Program-made: the position numbers and the translations under genes
Shown: piece by piece, positions 1 through 6,585 of the stretch
Layout: every line of letters begins with the position of its first letter
How positions within the stretch are numbered: position 1 is the first letter of the stretch
The notes under the pieces: model-generated
Databases searched by the model: none
What the model was told of the DNA's origin: nothing
What the model saw: the letters and a program-made list of their open reading frames with translations, nothing else
NCBI GenBank assembly: GCA_002405755.1
Contig: DHMK01000018.1
Coordinates: 14,885 to 28,341 of the forward strand
DNA: 13,457 bases
DNA from: Clostridiales bacterium UBA4644
Lineage (GTDB): Bacteria; Bacillota; Clostridia; Oscillospirales; Butyricicoccaceae
Direction: 5' to 3'

Positions 1-90
1 CGCTCCTCCGGCGGCTTTGGCGGGGGTGGCCGATCCTCCGGCGGCTTTGGCGGCGGCGGCCGCTCCGGCGGCGGCTTTGGCGGCGGCGGG
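1..90 (+). repeat. Three tandem 30-bp coding repeats
   Basis: Units at 1-30, 31-60 and 61-90 are near-identical at DNA level, each beginning CGCTCC or CGATCC and containing GGCGGCTTTGGCGG. Each unit encodes one 10-residue Gly/Phe-rich repeat. The array may extend beyond the left edge of the window. Low DNA divergence between units implies recent expansion or continued slippage. Confidence 0.85.
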
Positions 91-99
91 AGAAGATGA
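1..99 (+). CDS. C-terminal end of a Gly/Phe-rich repeat protein (partial)
   Basis: Only the last 32 codons lie in the window; the frame is open at the left edge and ends at TGA 97-99. The residues form three 10-residue units of the form R-S-(S/G)-G-G-F-G-G-G-G, then R-R and the stop. This frame is chosen because the repeat is regular in it and its stop is followed 48 bases later by a strong intrinsic terminator on the same strand. Low-complexity tails rich in S, G and F are known at the C-termini of TPM-domain (YgcG-like) membrane proteins, so that is the best family guess, but no domain is visible here. An alanine/proline-rich reading of the next frame also exists and is considered a shadow. 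Function cannot be assigned from this fragment. Confidence 0.7.
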   Translation, partial: RSSGGFGGGGRSSGGFGGGGRSGGGFGGGGRR

Positions 100-147
100 T
101 TTTCCCCTTTGCCGTCCCGCAAGCCGCCTGATCTTCCCCGTTCTTGC

Positions 148-177
148 GCGCCCGTGGAGCTTTCCACGGGCGCTTTT
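148..177 (+). terminator. Rho-independent terminator of the upstream Gly-rich gene
   Basis: A perfect 11-bp stem (148-158 with 163-173, arms GCGCCCGTGGA and TCCACGGGCGC) closes a 4-base loop and runs directly into TTTT CTC at 174-180. The T-tract lies on the + side only, so it ends the transcript of the gene whose stop codon is at 97-99 and isolates hutH from it. Confidence 0.92.
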
Positions 178-346
178 CTCCGTTCAAACAAACAAGCGGA
201 CGCTTCTGCCGCGCTAAAGCGCTACCACGGCCCTCCGATAGCACGGGGAAAAAGCCGGCGGAAGCCGCCCCCTTCCGCTTGTTTCCGCCCTTTTCCCATG
301 ATAAGCTATAGGATAAGCAAAGCATTGGGAAGGAGCGCGAAGCAGG
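178..346 (+). promoter_or_regulatory. hutH upstream region with direct repeat and dyads
   Basis: This 169-bp gap follows a terminator, so it should hold the hutH promoter. The best pair I can find is weak: TTGTTT at 279-284 and TAAGCT at 302-307, 17 bases apart, the latter preceded by an extended -10 TG (299-300). Other structure: two copies of GATAAGC at 300-306 and 312-318, with a 12-bp period and separated by TATAG; a dyad GCGCT-AA-AGCGC at 211-222; and GCCGGCGGAAGC at 254-265, which resembles a sequence upstream of hutU. The ribosome binding site is GGAAGGAG at 328-335, 11 bases before the hutH ATG. The weak core promoter suggests activator dependence, but this is inference. Confidence 0.4.
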
Positions 347-1912
347 ATGGAACAGGCAAAAACGATCAAACGGGTGGTGCTGGACGGACACAGTCTCACG
401 CTGCCCCAGCTGGTGGCCGTGGCTCGATTCGGCGCGGAGGCGGCGCTGGCGCCCGACGCAAGAAAGGCCATGGAGCGCTCCCGCGCCATGGCGCAGCAGC
501 TGGCCGACAGCGGCCGGGCGGCCTATGGCATCACCACCGGCTTTGGCGATTTTGCCAATGTGGCCGTTCCGGAGGAGATGAGCAGCCAGCTGTCCACCAA
601 TCTGATCCTCAGTCACTGCACCGGCACAGGCCAGCCCTTTTCCGAAGAGCAGGTCCGGGGCATGATGCTGCTGCGGGCCAACGCCCTGTGCGTGGGGCTC
701 AGCGGCGTGCGGCCCGTTCTGGTGGAGCTGCTGCTCCAGATGCTCAACGCCGGCGTTACCCCTGTGGTGCCCCAGAAGGGCTCGCTGGGCGCCTCCGGCG
801 ATCTGGCCCCCCTGAGCCACATCGGGCTGGTGCTGCTGGGCCGGGGCGAGGCCTTTTATCAGGGCCGCCGTCTGCCGGGGCGGCAGGCCATGGAGCAGGC
901 GGGCCTTCGCTGGCTGGAGACGCTGGTGAGCAAGGAGGGCCTTGGCATCACCAACGGCACCTGCGCCATGACCAGCGTGGGCGCGCTGCATCTTTACGAC
1001 GCCCTCCACGCCGCCGCCCTGGCGGATCTCATCGCGTCCATGACCTTTACCGCCCTGGGCGGACAGCTGGACGCCTTTCAGGAGCGGCTGCACACCGCCC
1101 GGGGCCAGCTGGGCCAGATCCGGGTGGCGGCAAATCTGCGGCGGCTCACCGCCGGCTGCGAGATGCTGGAAAAAAGCCAGGGGCTGCGGGTGCAGGACGC
1201 CTATGCCCTCCGCTGCATCCCTCAGGTCCACGGCGCCGTGCGGGACGCGCTGGCGTTTATCCGCAGCCGGGTGGACATCGAGCTGAACGCCGTCACCGAC
1301 AATCCCCTGCTCTTCTGCGAGGACGGCGCGGTGATCTCCGGCGGCAACTTCCACGGGGAGCCCATGGCCCTGCCCTTTGATTTTCTGGGCATCGCCTGCG
1401 CCGAGCTGGCCTCCATCTCCGAGCGGCGCATCGAGCGCATGGTCAACAGCGCTCTCAGCTGCGGCCTGACGCCCTTTCTCACCACCCAGGGCGGCCTGAA
1501 CAGCGGCTTTATGATCGTCCAATACAGCGCCGCCTCCATGGCCTCGGAAAACAAGGTGCTGGCCCATCCCGCCTGTGTGGACTCCATCCCCTCCTCCGCC
1601 AATCAGGAGGACTTCGTCTCCATGGGCACCACCGCCGCCCGCAAGGCGGGCTGGATCCTGCAAAACACCCTGTCCGTGCTGGCCTTTGAGCTGCTGACGG
1701 CCTGTCAGGCCATCGACCTCCGCCGCCGCAAGGGCGACCTGGGGCAGGGCATCTCGCCGGTGCAGCAGGCGGTCTTTGACCGGGTGCGCCGGGACGTCCC
1801 GTTTTTGGAGACCGACCGGGAGCTTCAGCCGGACATTCAAAAAATCGAGGCGCTGGTGCGCTCCGGCGCGCTGCAGGCGCTGCTGGCCCAATATCTGCCG
1901 GAGCTGGAATAA
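347..1912 (+). CDS. hutH: Histidine ammonia-lyase
   Basis: This enzyme catalyses the first step of histidine breakdown, the non-oxidative removal of ammonia from L-histidine to give trans-urocanate, in the cytoplasm. The 521-residue length fits the family (about 500-510). The motif YGITTGFG near residues 60-67 holds the conserved active-site tyrosine. Ala149-Ser150-Gly151, within GASGDLAPLSH, is the tripeptide that cyclises to the MIO electrophilic prosthetic group. The aromatic ammonia-lyase pattern continues with TNGTCAMTS and NAVTDNPL. The closely related phenylalanine/tyrosine lyases share MIO, but the hut neighbours and typical HutH motifs settle the assignment. The ATG at 347 is preceded by GGAAGGAG. 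The gene is separated from hutU by a convergent regulator gene and probably has its own promoter. Confidence 0.97.
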   Translation: MEQAKTIKRVVLDGHSLTLPQLVAVARFGAEAALAPDARKAMERSRAMAQQLADSGRAAYGITTGFGDFANVAVPEEMSSQLSTNLILSHCTGTGQPFSEEQVRGMMLLRANALCVGLSGVRPVLVELLLQMLNAGVTPVVPQKGSLGASGDLAPLSHIGLVLLGRGEAFYQGRRLPGRQAMEQAGLRWLETLVSKEGLGITNGTCAMTSVGALHLYDALHAAALADLIASMTFTALGGQLDAFQERLHTARGQLGQIRVAANLRRLTAGCEMLEKSQGLRVQDAYALRCIPQVHGAVRDALAFIRSRVDIELNAVTDNPLLFCEDGAVISGGNFHGEPMALPFDFLGIACAELASISERRIERMVNSALSCGLTPFLTTQGGLNSGFMIVQYSAASMASENKVLAHPACVDSIPSSANQEDFVSMGTTAARKAGWILQNTLSVLAFELLTACQAIDLRRRKGDLGQGISPVQQAVFDRVRRDVPFLETDRELQPDIQKIEALVRSGALQALLAQYLPELE

Positions 1913-1927
1913 AGCGGGCAAGACGCG

Positions 1928-1957
1928 AAAAAAGCCCTTTTCCCAAAGGAAAAGGGC
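1928..1957 (-). terminator. Terminator between convergent hutH and the TrpR-like gene
   Basis: A perfect 10-bp stem (1934-1943 with 1948-1957, GCCCTTTTCC and GGAAAAGGGC) closes a CAAA loop. Six A residues at 1928-1933 give a U-tract on the minus strand, so it is a canonical terminator for the yerC-like gene, whose stop is at 1974-1976. For hutH on the + strand the hairpin lies 21 bases after the stop but lacks an immediate U-run; the nearest (TTTTT) is at 1971-1975, so it may work less efficiently in that direction. Confidence 0.9.
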
Positions 1958-1973
1958 GGATATTCCGACATTT

Positions 1974-2288
1974 TTACGGTTTTTGGGCGGTTTTTTCCCC
2001 TTCCAGCCGCTCCAAAACGGTCTGGTAGCCCCCCTGCCCGAACTGCAGCTCCGTGCTGATCCGGGTGATGGTGGCGCTGGACACCGGCAGCGTCTGCCGG
2101 ATCTGATCGTAGGTCTGGCCCTGATACAGCCGGCTTGCCACCTGCAGCCGCCGGGCCATGGAGCGCAGCTCCTGCACGGTGCAGAGATCCTCCAGAAAGG
2201 CGCGGGTCTCCCCCTCCGTCTGCAGCGCCAGCAGCGCCCGCAGCAGCGTCCGGCCCTCCGGCGCGGACCAAAGCTCCTTTTCCGCCAT
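1974..2288 (-). CDS. yerC: YerC/YecD family TrpR-like DNA-binding regulator
   Basis: This small helix-turn-helix protein belongs to the Trp-repressor superfamily. From ATG 2288 it has 104 residues. The family pattern is evident: FLEDLCTVQELRSMARRLQV at 31-50, then the HTH at about 56-78, including GQTYDQIRQTLPVSSATITR, where the usual family reading is GxTYxxIxxxTGxSxATISR. GQGGY follows at 85-88. The ligand of this family is not established to my knowledge; TrpR itself binds tryptophan. Longer starts at 2330 and 2294 exist in frame. The first would lie upstream of the predicted transcription start, and the second is only 2 bases from the Shine-Dalgarno GGGGGAG (2297-2303), while 2288 is 8 bases away. 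It sits on the opposite strand between hutH and hutU, so control of the hut genes is a reasonable inference. Confidence 0.9.
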   Translation of the reverse strand: MAEKELWSAPEGRTLLRALLALQTEGETRAFLEDLCTVQELRSMARRLQVASRLYQGQTYDQIRQTLPVSSATITRISTELQFGQGGYQTVLERLEGEKTAQKP

Positions 2289-2303
2289 ATCCATCGCTCC
2301 CCC

Positions 2304-2321
2304 GCGCGGGCGCGCCCGCGC
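2304..2321. promoter_or_regulatory. 18-bp perfect palindrome, candidate operator
   Basis: GCGCGGGCGCGCCCGCGC is its own reverse complement over 18 bp. It lies about +3 to +20 of the predicted yerC-like transcript, just before that gene's Shine-Dalgarno sequence. It also covers the place where a -35 element for hutU would fall if the TATCAT at 2335-2340 is its -10. TrpR-type proteins are dimers that bind near-palindromic sites, so an autoregulatory and hut operator is plausible. As RNA it would form a stem next to the ribosome binding site, an alternative role. GC-only palindromes are more likely by chance in this GC-rich genome. Confidence 0.55.
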
Positions 2322-2330
2322 TTTTTCCAT

Positions 2331-2359
2331 AGTGTATCATTCCCCGCCGGCCCTGTCAA
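2331..2359 (-). promoter_or_regulatory. Sigma-70/A-type promoter of the TrpR-like gene
   Basis: On the minus strand a perfect -35 TTGACA (plus-strand 2354-2359) is separated by exactly 17 bases from a -10 TACACT (2331-2336). The -10 is preceded by TGA, making an extended -10. Transcription should begin near 2324. This places the in-frame ATG at 2330 outside the transcript and supports the shorter start of the regulator at 2288. Confidence 0.8.
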
Positions 2360-2394
2360 CCGCCGGCGGGAGCAACAGAACAGGAGGCAGAACC
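2335..2394 (+). promoter_or_regulatory. hutU upstream region: overlapping -10, inverted repeat and RBS
   Basis: TATCAT at 2335-2340 matches the -10 consensus in 5 of 6 positions on the + strand and overlaps the -10 of the divergent regulator, but no good -35 exists because the GC palindrome occupies that position. An inverted repeat CCCGCCGG (2343-2350) and CCGGCGGG (2363-2370) with a 12-base spacer brackets the regulator's -35 box. AGGAGG at 2382-2387 is the hutU ribosome binding site, 7 bases before the ATG at 2395. The arrangement suggests that the two promoters cannot be occupied together and that a bound repressor would block both. Confidence 0.45.
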
Positions 2395-4422
2395 ATGGAT
2401 CTGAACGCCATCGACGCAGGCGCCGTCCTGCTGGAAAACGGCCGTCTTCCGGAATATCCGCCCTTTGAGGAGGGTATTCGCCGCGCGCCCCGCCGGGAGG
2501 CCCGGCTTTCGGCGCAGGACAAGGCGCTGGCCGTCAAAAACGCGCTGCGCTACATTCCGCCCCAGTTCCACGCCCAGATGGCGGAGGAGTTTGCCCGGGA
2601 GCTGCAGGAGCACGGCCGCATTTACGGCTATCGCTTCCGGCCCCGGGGCCAGATCTGGGGCCGCCCCATCGACGAATACCAGGGAAGCTGCATCGAGGGC
2701 CGGGCCATCCAGGTGATGATCGACAACAATCTGGATTTTGACGTGGCTCTCTATCCCTATGAGCTGGTGACCTACGGCGAGACCGGCCAGGTCTGCCAGA
2801 ACTGGATGCAGTACCGGCTCCTTAAGGCCTATCTGCAGCAGCTGACCCGGGAGCAGACGCTGGCCGTCCTTTCCGGCCATCCGCTGGGGCTGTTCCGCTC
2901 CCATGAAAATGCACCCCGGGTCATCCTGACCAACGGCCTGATGGTGGGCGCCTTTGACGACCAGCAAAACTTCAACCGGGCGGCGGCGCTTGGCGTTGCC
3001 AATTACGGACAAATGACCGCCGGCGGCTGGATGTACATCGGCCCCCAGGGCATCGTCCACGGCACCTTCAACACCCTGCTCAACGCCGGACGGCTCAAGC
3101 TTGGCATCCCCCGGGAGGGCGATCTTGCGGGGCGGCTGTTCGTTTCCGCCGGTCTGGGCGGCATGAGCGGCGCGCAGGGCAAGGCCGCGGAGATCGCCGG
3201 CGCGGTGGCGCTGATCGCCGAGGTGGACGACAGCCGCATCGAGACCCGCTTTTCCCAGGGCTGGGTCAGCGCCCGGACCGCTTCTCTGCCGGAGGCGCTG
3301 GCGCTGGCGCAAAAGCATCTGGCGGAAAAGACCCCCTGCGCCATCGCCTACCACGGCAACATCGTGGATCTGCTGGAATATCTGGAGCGGGAGCAGGTCC
3401 ATGTGGATCTGATGAGCGATCAGACCTCCTGCCATGCGCCCTACGACGGCGGCTACTGCCCCCAGGGCCTGACCTTCGCCCAGCGCACCGAAATGCTGGA
3501 CCGGGATCCGGCGGGCTTCCGCCGGCTGGTGGACGAGAGCCTGCGGCGGCATTATGCCCTGATCTGCCGGTTCCATCAGCGGGGGACCTATTTCTTCGAT
3601 TACGGCAACAGCTTTTTGAAGGCCGTTTACGACGCCGGCGTCAAATCCGTCTGCAAAAACGGCGAAAACGATCTGGACGGCTTCGTCTTCCCCTCCTATG
3701 TGGAGGATATTCTGGGCCCCTGCCTGTTCGACTATGGCTACGGCCCCTTCCGCTGGTGCTGTCTGAGCCGCCGTCCCGAGGATCTGGCCCTTACCGATGC
3801 CGCCGCGGCAGACTATCTCCGCAGCCACGACCGGCGCTATCAGGATCATGACAATTACATCTGGGTCCGGGACGCGGGCAAAAACAGGCTGGTGGTGGGG
3901 ACCCAGTGCCGCATCCTCTATCAGGACGCCCGAGGCCGGACGGAGCTGGCGCTGATCTTCAACGATATGGTGCGCCGGGGCCAGATCGGCCCGGTGATGC
4001 TGGGCCGGGACCACCACGATACCGGCGGCACCGATTCCCCCTTCCGGGAGACCTCCAACATCAGGGACGGCTCCAACATCATGGCGGATATGGCCGTTCA
4101 GTGCTTCGCGGGCAACGCCGCCCGGGGCATGAGCTACGTGGCCCTGCACAACGGCGGCGGCACCGGCATCGGCCGGGCGGTGAACGGCGGCTTCGGCATG
4201 GTGCTGGACGGCTCCCGCCGGGTGGACGATATCCTGCGGGCGGCCATGCCCTGGGACGTGATGGTGGGCGTGGCGCGCCGGGCCTGGGCCGTCAATGAAA
4301 ACGCCCTGACCACCGCCGCAGAATACAATCTCACCTCTCCCGGCGATCATATCACCCTGCCCCACGCGGCGGAGAAGGGGCTTGCGGAGCAGGCCGTCCG
4401 TCAGGCGGAGGAGAAGGCATGA
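2395..4422 (+). CDS. hutU: Urocanate hydratase (urocanase), long form
   Basis: This enzyme hydrates urocanate to 4-imidazolone-5-propionate using tightly bound NAD+ as an electrophile, the second hut step. The protein has 675 residues, close to the animal and clostridial long type rather than the roughly 555-residue proteobacterial type. Visible motifs are YQGSCIEGRAIQ at 95-106, a glycine-rich GLGGMSGAQ at 253-261 that fits the NAD+-binding loop, DQTSCHAPYDGGY at 342-354, and GPFRWCCLS near 450-458, which corresponds to the family region carrying the active-site cysteine. Near the C-terminus are GRDHHDTGGTDSPFRETSN and HNGGGTGIGR. The ATG at 2395 is chosen because AGGAGG lies 7 bases upstream; the frame stays open further upstream, but that stretch lies over the regulator gene. 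The stop overlaps hutI by 4 bases (ATGA). Confidence 0.96.
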   Translation: MDLNAIDAGAVLLENGRLPEYPPFEEGIRRAPRREARLSAQDKALAVKNALRYIPPQFHAQMAEEFARELQEHGRIYGYRFRPRGQIWGRPIDEYQGSCIEGRAIQVMIDNNLDFDVALYPYELVTYGETGQVCQNWMQYRLLKAYLQQLTREQTLAVLSGHPLGLFRSHENAPRVILTNGLMVGAFDDQQNFNRAAALGVANYGQMTAGGWMYIGPQGIVHGTFNTLLNAGRLKLGIPREGDLAGRLFVSAGLGGMSGAQGKAAEIAGAVALIAEVDDSRIETRFSQGWVSARTASLPEALALAQKHLAEKTPCAIAYHGNIVDLLEYLEREQVHVDLMSDQTSCHAPYDGGYCPQGLTFAQRTEMLDRDPAGFRRLVDESLRRHYALICRFHQRGTYFFDYGNSFLKAVYDAGVKSVCKNGENDLDGFVFPSYVEDILGPCLFDYGYGPFRWCCLSRRPEDLALTDAAAADYLRSHDRRYQDHDNYIWVRDAGKNRLVVGTQCRILYQDARGRTELALIFNDMVRRGQIGPVMLGRDHHDTGGTDSPFRETSNIRDGSNIMADMAVQCFAGNAARGMSYVALHNGGGTGIGRAVNGGFGMVLDGSRRVDDILRAAMPWDVMVGVARRAWAVNENALTTAAEYNLTSPGDHITLPHAAEKGLAEQAVRQAEEKA

Positions 4423-5642
4423 AAACGCTGATCCGAAGCATCGGCCTGCTGGCCACGCCGGAGGGCCTTTGTGCCAGGCGCGGCCCGGAGCAGGGGCAGC
4501 TGCGGCTGCTGAAAAACGCCTGGGTGCTGGCGGAGGACGGGATCATTGCCGCTCTGGGCCAGGGTGAGCCGCCCTGCGGGGCGGAGCAGGTCATCGATGC
4601 GGAGGGCTGGCTGGCCACCCCCGGTCTGGCCGATGCCCATACCCACCTGATCTTCGGCGGCTGGCGGCAGGACGAGCTGGCCGACAAGCTCCACGGCGTG
4701 CCCTATCTGGACATTCTGGCCCGGGGCGGCGGGATCCTTTCCACCGTGCGGGCCACCCGCGCCGCCACGGAGACGGAGCTTTTGGAAAAGGGCCGGCGCA
4801 TTCTTCTGGAAATGCAGCGCTTCGGCGTCACCGCCTGCGAGGCCAAAAGCGGCTACGGTCTGGAAACGGAGACCGAGCTGCGGCAGCTGCGGGTCATCCG
4901 GCAGCTGGGGCAGGAATGCGCCATGGATCTGGCGGCCACCTTTTTGGGGGCCCACGCCCTTCCGCCGGAATATCAGAACGATCGGGAGGGCTATCTCCGG
5001 CTGCTTTGCGAGGAAATGATCCCCCGGGCGGCGGAGGAGGGGCTGGCCCGGTTCTGCGACGTGTTCTGCGAGGAGGGCGTCTTTACGGCGGAGGAAGCCC
5101 GGCGGATCCTGCTGGCCGGCAAGGCCCACGGCCTGCTGCCCAAGCTCCACGCCGACGAGATCCATCCCATCGGCGGCTCCCAGCTGGCGGGAGATCTGGG
5201 CGCTGTTTCGGCAGAGCATCTCATCGTCTGCCCGGAGGCGGGCATGGACAGCATGGCCCGAAGCGGCGTGATCGCCTGCCTGCTGCCCTGCACCAGTCTG
5301 TATCTGGGAGCCCGGTTCGCGCCGGCCCGGCGGCTGGTGGAAAAGGGCGTTGCCGTTGCCATCGCCACAGATCTCAACCCCGGCTCCTGCCCCTGCCTGA
5401 ACCTGCAGCTGGCCATGAGCCTGGGCTGTCTCTATTACCGGCTCACGCCGGAGGAGGTCCTCACCGCCGTTACCCTCAACGGCGCGGCGGCCATGGGGCT
5501 GGCCGGCCGGCTTGGCTCGTTGGAGCCGGGCAAGCAGTGCGACCTGGCTCTTTGGGACGCGCCGGATCTGAATTATCTCTGCTACCGGATGGGCAGCAAC
5601 CTTTGCACATCCGTCGTCAAAAAAGCCGTGCGCCTGTTTTAA
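4419..5642 (+). CDS. hutI: Imidazolonepropionase
   Basis: This metal-dependent amidohydrolase opens the ring of 4-imidazolone-5-propionate to give N-formimino-L-glutamate, the third hut step. It has 407 residues, normal for HutI. Metal ligands and catalytic residues are in the expected order: His74 and His76 in DAHTHLIF, His244 and Glu247 in KLHADEIHP, His267 in AEHLI, and Asp318 in ATDLNPGS. The spacing closely matches the Bacillus subtilis enzyme (H80, H82, H249, E252, H272, D324). The start ATG overlaps the hutU stop in ATGA, with GGAGGAGAAGG just upstream, so translation is probably coupled. It is the second gene of the hutU-hutI-ftcD-fchA operon. Confidence 0.97.
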   Translation: MKTLIRSIGLLATPEGLCARRGPEQGQLRLLKNAWVLAEDGIIAALGQGEPPCGAEQVIDAEGWLATPGLADAHTHLIFGGWRQDELADKLHGVPYLDILARGGGILSTVRATRAATETELLEKGRRILLEMQRFGVTACEAKSGYGLETETELRQLRVIRQLGQECAMDLAATFLGAHALPPEYQNDREGYLRLLCEEMIPRAAEEGLARFCDVFCEEGVFTAEEARRILLAGKAHGLLPKLHADEIHPIGGSQLAGDLGAVSAEHLIVCPEAGMDSMARSGVIACLLPCTSLYLGARFAPARRLVEKGVAVAIATDLNPGSCPCLNLQLAMSLGCLYYRLTPEEVLTAVTLNGAAAMGLAGRLGSLEPGKQCDLALWDAPDLNYLCYRMGSNLCTSVVKKAVRLF

Positions 5643-5667
5643 GGCGCAAAACAGGAGGAAAAAAACC

Positions 5668-6576
5668 ATGAAGCTCGTAGAATGCATCCCCAATTTCAGC
5701 GTCAGTCAGCAAAAGGACCCCGCCGCCTTTCAGGCGCTGGTGGACACCGCCCAGGCCGCGCCCGGCTGCACGCTGCTGGACGTTCAGACCGACGGCAGCC
5801 ACAACCGCTGCGTCTTTACCATGGTGGGCGCGCCGGAGGCCATGGGCGAGGCGGCCTTTCAGCTGTGCAAAAAGGCTTCGGAGGTCATCGACCTGCGCAA
5901 GCACCAGGGCCAGCATCCCCGCATGGGCGCCACCGATGTGATCCCCTTCGTGCCCCAGATGGACATGACGGTGGAGGAATGTGTGGCCCTCTCCAAGCAG
6001 GTGGCCCGGCGGATCTGGGAGGAGCTGGGCATCCCCTCCTTCCTCTATGAGGATTCCGCCTCCACCCCCAAGCGCAGAAATCTGGCCGCCTGCCGGAAGG
6101 GGCAGTTTGAAGGGATGCCGGAAAAGCTGCTGCAGCCGGAATGGGCGCCGGATTTCGGCAATCGGGCCGTCCATCCCACCGCCGGCATCACCGCCATCGG
6201 CGCAAGAATGCCGCTGATCGCCTTCAATGTGAACCTGGACACCGCCGACGTGTCCATAGCCTCCCGCATCGCCAAGGCCATCCGAGGCTCCTCCGGCGGC
6301 TTCCAATACTGCAAGGCCATCGGCGTTTTTCTGGAGGATCGGAACATCGCCCAGGTCTCCATGAACATGGTCAATTATGAGGGGACGCCACTGTATTACG
6401 CCTATGAGATGATCCGCGCCCTGGCAGACCGCTACGGCGTGCGCATCCTGGGCAGCGAGCTGGTGGGGCTCACGCCGGCCAAGGCGCTGGTGGACTGCGC
6501 GGAATATTATCTCAAGCTGGAAAACTTCCATTGCCGGGAGCAGGTGATGGAATATCATCTCATCGGACTGGAATAA
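5668..6576 (+). CDS. ftcD: Glutamate formimidoyltransferase
   Basis: This enzyme transfers the formimino group from N-formimino-L-glutamate to tetrahydrofolate, releasing glutamate and 5-formiminotetrahydrofolate. The 302-residue protein holds only the transferase part (N- and C-terminal formiminotransferase subdomains) of the bifunctional mammalian FTCD. The N-terminus KLVECIPNFS and the motif HQGQHPRMGATDV at 79-91 are typical; His83 probably corresponds to catalytic His82 of the porcine enzyme (by motif, not alignment). AGGAGGAAAAAAACC precedes the ATG, and the gap from hutI is 25 bases. It takes the place of HutF/HutG-type formiminoglutamate hydrolases, which are absent here, so histidine carbon is salvaged as a folate-bound one-carbon unit. 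Confidence 0.96.
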   Translation: MKLVECIPNFSVSQQKDPAAFQALVDTAQAAPGCTLLDVQTDGSHNRCVFTMVGAPEAMGEAAFQLCKKASEVIDLRKHQGQHPRMGATDVIPFVPQMDMTVEECVALSKQVARRIWEELGIPSFLYEDSASTPKRRNLAACRKGQFEGMPEKLLQPEWAPDFGNRAVHPTAGITAIGARMPLIAFNVNLDTADVSIASRIAKAIRGSSGGFQYCKAIGVFLEDRNIAQVSMNMVNYEGTPLYYAYEMIRALADRYGVRILGSELVGLTPAKALVDCAEYYLKLENFHCREQVMEYHLIGLE

Positions 6577-6585
6577 GGAGACGCC

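Noticed and set aside
109..1380. A 423-codon + strand frame overlapping hutH
   Set aside because: It is Arg/Gly/Ala-rich, runs through the terminator at 148-177 and is out of frame with hutH.
1913..1973. Frameshifted continuation of hutH
   Set aside because: HutH is full length with a normal C-terminus. The following bases are a terminator.
2158..2394. N-terminal extension of urocanase in the open frame upstream of 2395
   Set aside because: It lies over the divergent regulator and its promoter, while ATG 2395 has a strong AGGAGG at ideal distance and the product then has the normal long-form size.
2356..4365. A 669-codon open frame antisense to hutU
   Set aside because: It mirrors hutU codon for codon, as happens with strong GC bias at third positions. 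It shows no family motif, while hutU is complete and well recognised.
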